In this document: piece by piece, positions 16,624 to 23,101 of the stretch | Position numbering within the stretch: position 1 is the first letter of the stretch | Layout: every line of letters starts with the position of its first letter | NCBI RefSeq assembly: GCF_015160855.1 | Contig: NZ_CP063373.1 | Location: 5,704,001 to 5,768,000, forward strand | Reading direction: 5' to 3' | Source of the DNA: Streptomyces ferrugineus | Lineage (GTDB): Bacteria > Actinomycetota > Actinomycetes > Streptomycetales > Streptomycetaceae | Length of the DNA: 64,000 nt | Position numbers and translations under genes: made by a program | The notes under the pieces: model-generated | What the model was told of the DNA's origin: nothing | The model's database searches: none | Seen by the model: the letters and a program-made list of their open reading frames with translations, nothing else

Positions 16624-17226
16624 ATGGGGAACTACACGATTCCGTACGTCGTCGAGCGGACCGCGCACGGTGAGCGCTCCTCCGACGTGTTCAGCCGGCT
16701 GCTGTCGGAGCGGATCATCTTCCTCGGCACTGAGATCGACGACGGCGTCGCCAACGTCGTGATCGCCCAGCTGCTCCATCTGGAGTCGGCGGCGCCGGAG
16801 AACGAGATCGCGATCTACATCAACTCCCCCGGCGGCTCGTTCACTTCACTCATGGCGATCTACGACACCATGACGTACGTGCAGGCGCCGATCTCGACGT
16901 TCTGTGTGGGGCAGGCGGCATCGACGGCCGCCGTGCTGCTGGCCGGAGGGGATCCGGGGCGGCGGTTCGTGCTGGAGCACGCGCGCGTGCTGCTCGGTCA
17001 GCCCGCCTCGGGCGGCAGCCGTGGCATGATCTCCGACCTCGCTGTCCAGGCCAAGGAGATGGTCCGGATCCGCTCGCAGGTCGAGGAGGTGCTGGCCCGG
17101 CACACCCACCACGACATCGCGACGCTGCGCGCGGACATGGACCGCGACAAGGTGTTCACCGCACCGGAGGCGGTGGCGTACGGGCTGGCCGACGAGGTGG
17201 TGAGCCGGCGCCTCGTTGGGGTCTGA
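16624..17226 (+). CDS. clpP4: Clp protease proteolytic subunit ClpP4, catalytic His replaced by Gly
   Basis: 200 residues from ATG 16624, one base after the clpP3 stop, so translation is probably coupled. The ClpP fold is intact: [35 protein letters not shown]100 in [11 protein letters not shown] and Asp in [13 protein letters not shown]. The position of the catalytic His, 25 residues after Ser, is G125 in [11 protein letters not shown], where active ClpP reads HQP. The subunit should therefore be inactive on its own and may act as a structural or axial-loop partner for ClpP3. The sequence has no stop or frameshift, so it is a substituted gene and not a broken one. Confidence 0.9.
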   Translation: MGNYTIPYVVERTAHGERSSDVFSRLLSERIIFLGTEIDDGVANVVIAQLLHLESAAPENEIAIYINSPGGSFTSLMAIYDTMTYVQAPISTFCVGQAASTAAVLLAGGDPGRRFVLEHARVLLGQPASGGSRGMISDLAVQAKEMVRIRSQVEEVLARHTHHDIATLRADMDRDKVFTAPEAVAYGLADEVVSRRLVGV

Positions 17227-17240
17227 GGCGCCGGCGCCTC
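17225..17240. terminator. Palindrome between convergent clpP4 and popR
   Basis: GAGGCGCCGGCGCCTC is a perfect 16-bp palindrome overlapping the last base of the clpP4 stop region and ending just before the popR stop. It could terminate both genes, although it has no loop and no T-run. Confidence 0.4.
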
Positions 17241-17241
17241 C

Positions 17242-17715
17242 TCAGGCCGCCAGGCACAGCCCGTCGTACGGCGTGCCGGCCCTGCCGCGGCCGCTGCCCG
17301 GGACGCTGCGGCCGGCGAGCCGGACCAGCTCGCCCTGCGCCAGCGACAGCAGGTCGCCGAGGCCGAGCCCCAGGGCGTGGGCCGCGGCCGCGAGGACCTC
17401 CGAGGAGGCCTCCTTGCGGCCGCGCTCCACCTCCGAGAGATACGGCATGGAGATCCGGGCGGCGTCGGCCACGTCCTTGAGCGTGCGCTCCTGGGCGAGG
17501 CGCTCGCGGCGCAGGACGTCGCCGACGAGGTCGCGCCAGAGGGGTTCCTTGGGGGCAGGGGCCTCCGGCGGGGCGGCGCCCGGGCGTTCGGACGGGGGGC
17601 GAGTCGTTCCCGGGCGCGCGGCCGACGGATGGGCCGCCGGACGGGTCGGCGTTCGACGGCCGGCCGGTGGGCGCAGGGCAATGACGCGGGCTTCGTTCGG
17701 CGCTTGTTCGCTCAC
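17242..17715 (-). CDS. popR: XRE-family activator PopR
   Basis: 157 residues from GTG 17715. A Pro/Arg-rich N-terminal half (1-75) leads to a helix-turn-helix of the XRE/Cro type (about 78-140: TLKDVADAARISMPYLSEVE), very like ClgR and PopR. The protein ends in LCLAA; in Streptomyces, PopR and ClgR carry a C-terminal Ala-Ala degron that ClpP1 recognises, so the regulator accumulates when ClpP1 is missing. PopR activates clpP3-clpP4. Here it is convergent with that operon and a matching operator lies upstream of clpP3. ClgR is the alternative, but the location favours PopR. A TAGGCT box 6 nt before the GTG suggests a leaderless transcript. Confidence 0.85.
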   Translation of the reverse strand: MSEQAPNEARVIALRPPAGRRTPTRPAAHPSAARPGTTRPPSERPGAAPPEAPAPKEPLWRDLVGDVLRRERLAQERTLKDVADAARISMPYLSEVERGRKEASSEVLAAAAHALGLGLGDLLSLAQGELVRLAGRSVPGSGRGRAGTPYDGLCLAA

Positions 17716-17721
17716 CTTCCC

Positions 17722-17727
17722 AGCCTA
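17722..17727 (-). promoter_or_regulatory. Putative -10 box of a leaderless popR transcript
   Basis: Read on the minus strand this is TAGGCT, followed by 6 nt and the GTG start at 17715. Confidence 0.4.
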
Positions 17728-17947
17728 GGAGCGCGGGGCGTGAGGGGAAGGGATCGGCGTTCTGCCCTGGGGGAAATCGCGGCTACGGCCGACCGGGGCG
17801 CGGGGTCCGCCGCGGCGCCGCCCCCCCCATGTCCCGCCACCCGCAGCGGCGTTCGGGCAGCGCGCCGTCAGGCTCTGTCGCATCGGTCGTACGGGCGGGC
17901 AGGGGCGGTCGGCATCCGGGCCGCCCACCGGTTTCCGGCCGCGACCG

Positions 17948-18403
17948 TCACTCGTCGGCGAGGCGGAGCACCGCCCGCACCCGCTTGCCGACCGGCACCC
18001 GCTCCACGGCGACCTCCGTCGCCAGCGCGTGCACTATCTCCAGACCGTGCCGGCCGACGCGCTCCGGGTCCCTGGGGTAGCGGCGGGGCAGGGCGGAGCT
18101 GCTGTCGTACACGCAGACCGACACCGCGTCGTCGGTGCCCTCCATGTCCAGGATGTAGGGGCCGTTGCTGTGCCGGTCGGCGTTGGTGACCAGCTCGCTG
18201 ACCACCAGGAGCACCTTGTCCTCGGCGGTCTCCGCGATCGTGGCGCACCACTCGGTCCTGAGCCGCCCGAGGAACAGCGCGGCGAAGGACCTCGCCTCGG
18301 CGATGCACCCCGGTTCACCGCTGTAGTGCGCCGCCCGCCGTAGCGGTTCCACGGGCACGTCGAAACCAGTCGTAATCACTGCACCGTCCACGTGCTCGGT
18401 CAT
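17948..18403 (-). CDS. ATP-binding protein of the RsbW/anti-sigma (HATPase_c_2) type
   Basis: 151 residues from ATG 18403 (MTEHVDGAV), with GAGAG about 8 nt upstream. Its core is a GHKL ATPase of the serine-kinase anti-sigma class: N-box LVVSELVTNADRHS (Glu and Asn) and G1-like VYDSSSALP, then VGRHGLEIVHALA. Streptomyces has dozens of such proteins; some bind sigma factors or phosphorylate anti-anti-sigma partners, many are uncharacterised. No sigma or anti-sigma-antagonist gene is adjacent, so no target can be inferred. It lies between popR and the DUF6777-like gene, all on the minus strand but widely spaced. Confidence 0.85.
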   Translation of the reverse strand: MTEHVDGAVITTGFDVPVEPLRRAAHYSGEPGCIAEARSFAALFLGRLRTEWCATIAETAEDKVLLVVSELVTNADRHSNGPYILDMEGTDDAVSVCVYDSSSALPRRYPRDPERVGRHGLEIVHALATEVAVERVPVGKRVRAVLRLADE

Positions 18404-18501
18404 GCGTTTCTCTCTCGGAAGCCGGACTGGCCGGACCCTGTTGCACCAGTCCTCGTACCCAGAGCGGAGCCGCGCAGTCACTCTGCAGGTGGCGCCGTAC
18501 G

Positions 18502-19650
18502 TCACAGCGGGGGCGACTGCGGTGCGGGACCGGTCGGCGCGGACTGTGACGTGGTGGCCGTGTCCCCGTCGGGCGGCAGCTGTGTGGTGGGCGTGTCGGG
18601 CGTCTCGGGCTCGGTCGTCGTGGGCTCCGTCGGCGATGTCTGCGGGGACGTCTCGGGGGTGGAGGTCTGCGGAGTCGACGGTGAACTCGGCGATGTCGGC
18701 GACGTGGGTGTCGACAGGCTCGGCGACGGGGTGGGCTGCTTGGGCCGGTCGGTCTTCCTGTCCTTGCCGCCGTCGTCGCCCCGGTGGCGCGCGACCCACT
18801 GGTCGTCGTCCTCGTCGTAGATGACGAAGACGTCGATGATCGTCGTCGAGGGCGCGATCACCACGACGTTCGAGGAGCGGAACGACGGCCAGGAATCACC
18901 CGTGTGCCGGGGCGTGCCCTGCTGGGCGACCGGCCGGGTCAGCGGGTTGCCGCAGGCGCACCGCACCCGGGGCTCCCCGCGGTCGTCGACGAGGACGGCG
19001 GTGCCGGTCTGGAGGACGGCCTGGTAGCTGGTGGCGGCGCCGTCGACGTAGCCGTGGTTGGTGACGCGGGTGTCCAGGCGCAGTTGGACCGGGGTGAGGG
19101 AGCGCAGGTACGCCGGGACGTCGGAGGGCTCGACCCGGGAGACGGAGGCGAACGCGTCGTTCTTCGCCGGGACCTCCCGGAGGTACGTGATCTGCTTCTC
19201 CACGTCGCAGGCGGCCACGTTGCGGCTGCCGCCGTACAGGCCGGGCGCCCCGCCGTCGACGCCGCGCACGGCGTTCGACGGCTCCGACCCGGTGGGCGGG
19301 GACGGGGTGACGGGCGCGGCGGAGCTGTCCTTCGCCGTGGACGCGGTGAACGGGTCGGGGCCCGTCCTGTCCGCCGCCTGGAGGAAGACCTCGCCGCTCT
19401 TGCCGGTGCCGCCGTCGCCGCGGGAGAGGACGACGGCGATGACCACGGCGGCCACGACCACGGTGGTGAGCACCGCGATCCGGGGCGCGGACCGCCACCA
19501 GGGCCGGTGGGGTTCCGGTCCGGGCGCCGCGCCGCCGCCACCGCCGGACGGGGGCGGCGAGGGCGGGCCGGAGGGCGGCTGGGAGGGGCCCGACAGGGGG
19601 CCCGAGGGCGGTCCTGTGGGGCGGCCGGACGAGGGAGGTTCGACGCTCAC
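18502..19650 (-). CDS. DUF6777-like single-pass membrane protein with Pro/Thr/Ser-rich tail
   Basis: 382 residues from GTG 19650, which has GAAGAAGG 4-5 nt upstream. A Pro/Gly/Ser-rich cytosolic stretch (1-50) precedes one membrane helix (IAVLTTVVVAAVVIAVVLS, about 59-77). A conserved extracytoplasmic domain starts at GEVFLQAADRTGPDPFTAST and contains Cys pairs (VAACDVEKQ, VRCACGNPL). The last 90 residues are a TPTSPS-type tail typical of cell-wall-spanning regions. I recognise the GPDPFT block from DUF6777 proteins of Streptomyces; function unknown. Divergent from the streptophobe gene, whose 5' end lies within 165 bp. Confidence 0.7.
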   Translation of the reverse strand: MSVEPPSSGRPTGPPSGPLSGPSQPPSGPPSPPPSGGGGGAAPGPEPHRPWWRSAPRIAVLTTVVVAAVVIAVVLSRGDGGTGKSGEVFLQAADRTGPDPFTASTAKDSSAAPVTPSPPTGSEPSNAVRGVDGGAPGLYGGSRNVAACDVEKQITYLREVPAKNDAFASVSRVEPSDVPAYLRSLTPVQLRLDTRVTNHGYVDGAATSYQAVLQTGTAVLVDDRGEPRVRCACGNPLTRPVAQQGTPRHTGDSWPSFRSSNVVVIAPSTTIIDVFVIYDEDDDQWVARHRGDDGGKDRKTDRPKQPTPSPSLSTPTSPTSPSSPSTPQTSTPETSPQTSPTEPTTTEPETPDTPTTQLPPDGDTATTSQSAPTGPAPQSPPL

Positions 19651-19811
19651 GAAGCCTTCTTCCCGACACGGGGCCTGTGTTGCCGTTCTGTAAGCATTTA
19701 CGGCTTTTCGCAACGCTCCCATTCTGTGTTCCGATCCCGCGCGGCCCGCAAGCCGACGCGGACGGACCTCCCGGCGAGCGCACCGCTGAAGTGCTCCTTA
19801 GCGTGGGCAGG

Positions 19812-21104
19812 GTGAGTGCGCCGCCCCCCTCCCGTCCGGCCGTGGCCGCCCATGGCTGGGTGCGGGCCCTTGGCTGGGTGCGGGCCCTCGTCGCGGTGTT
19901 GGCGGGGCTGGTCTCGATGGGGGTGGTCGCCGCGCTCGGGCTGTGGGCGGCCGGGGCGGCCGATCTCCCGGACGGCGCCTTCCCGCGTGTCGTCGCGGCG
20001 ACCGTGGTCACGGCGGTCGGCGGCACGGTCGAGCTCTCGGGGAACGCCGGAGGGCTGGCCGAGTCCGACGCCGGGCTGACCGTGATCCCGCTGTCCGTCA
20101 CGCTCACCGGCGCCCTCGTGCTGGCCGCCGGTTTTCTGCGGCCGTTGCGGCACCGGGCGGTCGCGGGCGCGGCGGAGTTGGCGGGGTGGGCCGCGAGGAT
20201 CGCCGTGCTGTGGCTGCTCGCGCTGCTGGCGCTGGCCCTCTCCGCCCGCCAGACCTTCTCCCTCTCCCTCGACGACTTCGGGCAGGAGGAGCTGGGCGAC
20301 CTGGGCGACCTGTTCGGCATCTCACCCGAGGTCGGCTTCACCACCGATGTCCTGACCACCGTGTTCTTCGGCCTGCTGTGGCTGGCGGGCGTGCTCGTGC
20401 TGACCCTGCTGGTCGCGCGCGGCGCCCCGCTGCCGGGGCGACTGCTGCGCTTCCAGGAGTCGGTGCGGCCGGCGGCGTACGCCATGGTGGCGCTGTTGCT
20501 CGCGTACGTCGGGCTGGGCGTCGTCATCGGGCTGGTCGTCGCGGCGACGCGCGGGCACGCGGCACAGACGTTCGCGGTGATCCTGCTCGGGTTGCCGAAC
20601 CTGGTGTGGCTCGCCCTGACGATCGGGCTCGGCGCCACCTGGAACGGCCGGGTGGACGGGCCGTTCGGGCTGCCCATGCCGCATGTGCTGGACGAGGTAC
20701 TGCGCGGCAAGGAGGTCGCCGAGCTCAATCTGGGCACGCTCTCCGAGCACGACGGGCGGGTGTGGTGGCTGGTGGCCGTGGACGCGGCCCTGCTGGTCGC
20801 CGCCGCGTTCGTGATGGCGAGGCGCTCGCCGGCCCGGACGCGTGCCTGGCAGCACGGCGTGCACATGGCGGTGGCGCTGGCGCTGACGGTGCTGATGATC
20901 TGCCTCGTCGGCCGGATCTCCGCGCACTACGGACTGTCGGTCCTGGGCATCGGCGACCTCGGCGGCGATCTGGGCGGCGAGCTGTTCCTGAGACCCGAGG
21001 TGTGGTCGGCCTTCGGCCTGGCGCTGCTGTGGGGGCTGGTGACCGGATTCCTCGGCGGGCTGCTGGCTCGGCCGACGCGGCACCGCGGCGAGGCCGCAGG
21101 CTGA
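19812..21104 (+). CDS. Streptophobe family polytopic membrane protein
   Basis: About 430 residues if started at GTG 19812 (VSAPPPSRPAVAAHG); the start is uncertain because GGGCAGG directly abuts this GTG and frames are open further upstream. At least eight hydrophobic segments are visible, e.g. LVAVLAGLVSMGVVAALGLW, VIPLSVTLTGALVLAAGF, IAVLWLLALLALALS, TVFFGLLWLAGVLVLTLLVA, and MAVALALTVLMICLVGRI. The family name streptophobe is used for such Streptomyces membrane proteins of unknown function. The last 37 codons and the stop lie inside the first copy of a tandem repeat that also carries fragments of this gene downstream. Confidence 0.75.
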   Translation: MSAPPPSRPAVAAHGWVRALGWVRALVAVLAGLVSMGVVAALGLWAAGAADLPDGAFPRVVAATVVTAVGGTVELSGNAGGLAESDAGLTVIPLSVTLTGALVLAAGFLRPLRHRAVAGAAELAGWAARIAVLWLLALLALALSARQTFSLSLDDFGQEELGDLGDLFGISPEVGFTTDVLTTVFFGLLWLAGVLVLTLLVARGAPLPGRLLRFQESVRPAAYAMVALLLAYVGLGVVIGLVVAATRGHAAQTFAVILLGLPNLVWLALTIGLGATWNGRVDGPFGLPMPHVLDEVLRGKEVAELNLGTLSEHDGRVWWLVAVDAALLVAAAFVMARRSPARTRAWQHGVHMAVALALTVLMICLVGRISAHYGLSVLGIGDLGGDLGGELFLRPEVWSAFGLALLWGLVTGFLGGLLARPTRHRGEAAG

Positions 21105-21176
21105 GCGAGGGACCGGTCGCCTGCGGGACACCGCTCGGCGTGTCCCGACGTACGGCCGGCGCGGCGCCCACCGGCC
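20994..21176 (+). repeat. Junction repeat, copy 1 (end of streptophobe gene plus spacer)
   Basis: This 183-bp unit runs from the codons for PEVWSAFGLALLWG through the stop to CACCGGCCC. It is followed directly by copy 2, which restarts at the same CCCGAGGTGTG sequence. Copies 1 and 2 differ at about eight positions. Copy 1 carries the functional streptophobe C-terminus. Confidence 0.9.
21124..21147 (+). terminator. Hairpin after the streptophobe gene (copy 1 of three)
   Basis: The 8-bp perfect stem CGGGACAC / GTGTCCCG with an 8-nt loop lies 19 bp after the stop. The same element recurs in repeat copies 2 and 3 (near 21307 and 21488), where one arm reads GTGTGCCG and the stem has a mismatch. 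Confidence 0.6.
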
Positions 21177-21418
21177 CCCGAGGTGTGATCGGCCTTCGGC
21201 CTGGCACTGCTGTGGAGGATGGTGACCGGATTCCTCGGCGGGCTGCTGGCTCAGCCGACGCGGCACCGCGGCGAGGCCGCAGGCTGAGCGAGGGACCGGT
21301 CGCCTGCGGGACACCGCTCGGCGTGTGCCGACGTACGGCCGGCGCGGCGTTCACCGGCCGAAGACCGGAGCGGCCCAGCGGGGCGGCGGCTTCGGCGGGT
21401 CCGGCGCGGGTTCCCTCG
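21177..21418 (+). repeat. Junction repeat, copy 2 (fragments of both convergent genes)
   Basis: It starts as a copy of the streptophobe 3' end, broken by an in-frame TGA near its beginning (GTG to ATGATC context). After the spacer it continues into a copy of the last ~25 codons of the kinase gene in antisense. From 21243 it matches copy 3 (from 21424) over about 176 bp with only two differences, so this duplication is recent. Confidence 0.9.
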
Positions 21419-21602
21419 ACGGGCTGCTGGCTCGGCCGACGCGGCACCGCGGCGAGGCCGCAGGCTGAGCGAGGGACCGGTCGCCTGCGGGACACCGCTC
21501 GGCGTGTGCCGACGTACGGCCGGCGCGGCGTTCACCGGCCGAAGACCGGAGCGGCCCAGCGGGGCGGCGGCTTCGGCGGGTCCGGCGCGGGTTTCCTCGG
21601 TG
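21419..21602 (+). repeat. Junction repeat, copy 3 (contains the real kinase 3' end)
   Basis: It begins at GACGGGCTGCTGG, where the kinase-derived GGTTCCCTC of copy 2 switches to streptophobe-derived sequence. It ends in the functional kinase C-terminus at 21532-21602. Copy 2 to copy 3 offset is 181 bp. Confidence 0.9.
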
Positions 21603-22557
21603 GTCGCGCGGCCCGGGACTCCTTCTCCAGCCCCGCGACCCTGAGGTCGACCTCCGTTGGCGCGTGTGCCGTGGCCGCGCCGCCGGTCATGGCGGCGCGC
21701 AGGTCGGCGACGAAGGCGAGGCAGGAGTCCTGGCGGTGGTCGGGGTTCTTGGCCAGGGCCCGGCGGAACACGGCGTCGACCGGCGGGGCGAGGTCGGAGC
21801 GCGCCTCGGTCAGGGGTGGCGGCTCGTCGAACTGGTGGGCCCACAGCAAGGCCATGTCGTCGTCGCGGCGGAACGGCGGATGGCCCGCCAGGCACTCGTA
21901 GACCACGCAACCGAACCCGTAGACGTCGCAGCGCGCGTCGACCGGCTTGCCGGAGATCTGCTCGGGGGCCACGTAGTCGAGGGTGCCGACGAACTGGCCG
22001 ACGGTCGTGAATCCGGTCAGCGACAGCGACTTCTTCGTCAGGCCGAAGTCGGTGAGATAGACGTGCTCGGGGTGGTCGCTGTCGGTGCCGCGGGCGACGA
22101 GGATGTTGCCGGGTTTCACGTCCCGGTGGACCAGGCCGTGCTCATGGGCCGCGTCGAGGGCGGAGGCGACCTGGGCGGCGATGCGCAGGACCGTCCCCGG
22201 CGGCAGCGGGCCCTGGCGGTCGAGGAGCGAGCGCAGGTCGCTGCCGGAGACGTAGCGCATGGCGATGTACAGGACGCCGTCCGTCTCGCCCGCTTCGAAG
22301 ACCGGCACGATGTGCGGGTGGTCGATCGCCGCGGCGGCCCGGGACTCGTGGGTGAAGCGGCGCCGGAAGGTGTCGTTGCGGGCCAGCTCGGGGGCGAGGA
22401 GCTTCAGCGCGACGGTGCGGTCCAGGCGCAGATCCCGGGCGCGGTAGACCACGGCCATGCCGCCGCGGCCGATCTCGCGCTCGATGCGGTAGCCGGCGAC
22501 CTGCCGGCCGATCAGCTCGGAGGGCCGGCCCGAGAACAGGCTCGTGTCACGGGCCAT
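21532..22557 (-). CDS. Soluble serine/threonine protein kinase
   Basis: 341 residues. Hanks-type kinase domain (about 23-290): glycine loop IGRGGMAVVYRA, invariant K52, catalytic H144-R-D-V-K-P-G-N, D170-F-G, activation segment TGFTTVGQFVGTLDYVAPEQ. There is no membrane segment and no PASTA domain; the C-terminus is a short Pro-rich tail (APDPPKPPPRWAAPVFGR). Likely substrates are encoded in the same operon: upstream on this strand lie the SH3-like gene (overlapping by 11 bp) and an FHA-ABC transporter, whose FHA domains bind phosphothreonine. The end of the gene is embedded in repeat copy 3. Confidence 0.94.
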   Translation of the reverse strand: MARDTSLFSGRPSELIGRQVAGYRIEREIGRGGMAVVYRARDLRLDRTVALKLLAPELARNDTFRRRFTHESRAAAAIDHPHIVPVFEAGETDGVLYIAMRYVSGSDLRSLLDRQGPLPPGTVLRIAAQVASALDAAHEHGLVHRDVKPGNILVARGTDSDHPEHVYLTDFGLTKKSLSLTGFTTVGQFVGTLDYVAPEQISGKPVDARCDVYGFGCVVYECLAGHPPFRRDDDMALLWAHQFDEPPPLTEARSDLAPPVDAVFRRALAKNPDHRQDSCLAFVADLRAAMTGGAATAHAPTEVDLRVAGLEKESRAARPPRKPAPDPPKPPPRWAAPVFGR

Positions 22558-23092
22558 CGGGCGTCACGACCTGGGTCGGTGCGTGGCCGGGCTCCGCCTT
22601 CGCACGGGGCTCGGCGTCCGTCGCGTAGGTGCTCAGCCGGGTGCCGTCCGTGTACACCCACCGCCCGTGCTCGGCGTCGTACAACCACACGGACTCCCCG
22701 TCGACGACCACCCCGACCCGTACCCCCCGGGTGCGGGCCCGGAAGCCCTCGCCGTCCAGGCCGCCGGCCGCCAGGTCCTCGACCGAGGCCCGGTAGCCGT
22801 TCAGTGCCCGCTCGGCCCGGGCGAGCAGCGGGCGCGGGTCGGCGGTGCGGGCCGGCGGGCCGCCGTCGGCGGTGGGCGGGTCCTGCGGTACGGCGACCAG
22901 GGAGCGGCCGTCGACCCAGGCGGACCAGCCGTTGGCGCACAGGACGCGTCCCCAGTCGCCGCGCCGTTCGACGAGCTGGACCGGCAGGAAGGCGTCGAGG
23001 GGCACGGTCGGCCGGGCGGGGTCGGGGGCCTCCCAGGCGGACATGCCGTGTCCGGGGACGACGTGCGTGGGCCGGAAGCCGGGGGAAGTCAT
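22547..23092 (-). CDS. Unrecognised protein with SH3-like segment, middle gene of the kinase operon
   Basis: 181 residues with no signal peptide or membrane segment. The N-terminal third (HVVPGHGMSAWEAPDPARP, PVQLVERRGDWGRVLCANGWSAWVDGR) has the spacing of a bacterial SH3/SH3b domain: residues about 15-70, ending in a W-x-DGR turn. The C-terminal part contains GVRVGVVVDGESVWLYDAEHGRWVYTDG, another beta-rich stretch. It is placed 9 bp after the FHA-ABC gene and overlaps the kinase start, so the three genes should be co-translated. It may be an adaptor or a kinase substrate; that is inference. Confidence 0.75.
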   Translation of the reverse strand: MTSPGFRPTHVVPGHGMSAWEAPDPARPTVPLDAFLPVQLVERRGDWGRVLCANGWSAWVDGRSLVAVPQDPPTADGGPPARTADPRPLLARAERALNGYRASVEDLAAGGLDGEGFRARTRGVRVGVVVDGESVWLYDAEHGRWVYTDGTRLSTYATDAEPRAKAEPGHAPTQVVTPDGP

Positions 23093-23101
23093 CGCCTGCG
23101 C

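Noticed and set aside
17716..17947. Small coding frames in the spacer between popR and the ATPase gene
   Set aside because: Short, Arg/Pro-rich and without ribosome sites.
20994..21602. Possible CRISPR array or IS element
   Set aside because: Only three long copies without short spacers, and no transposase. Sequence content identifies them as duplicated 3' ends of two genes.
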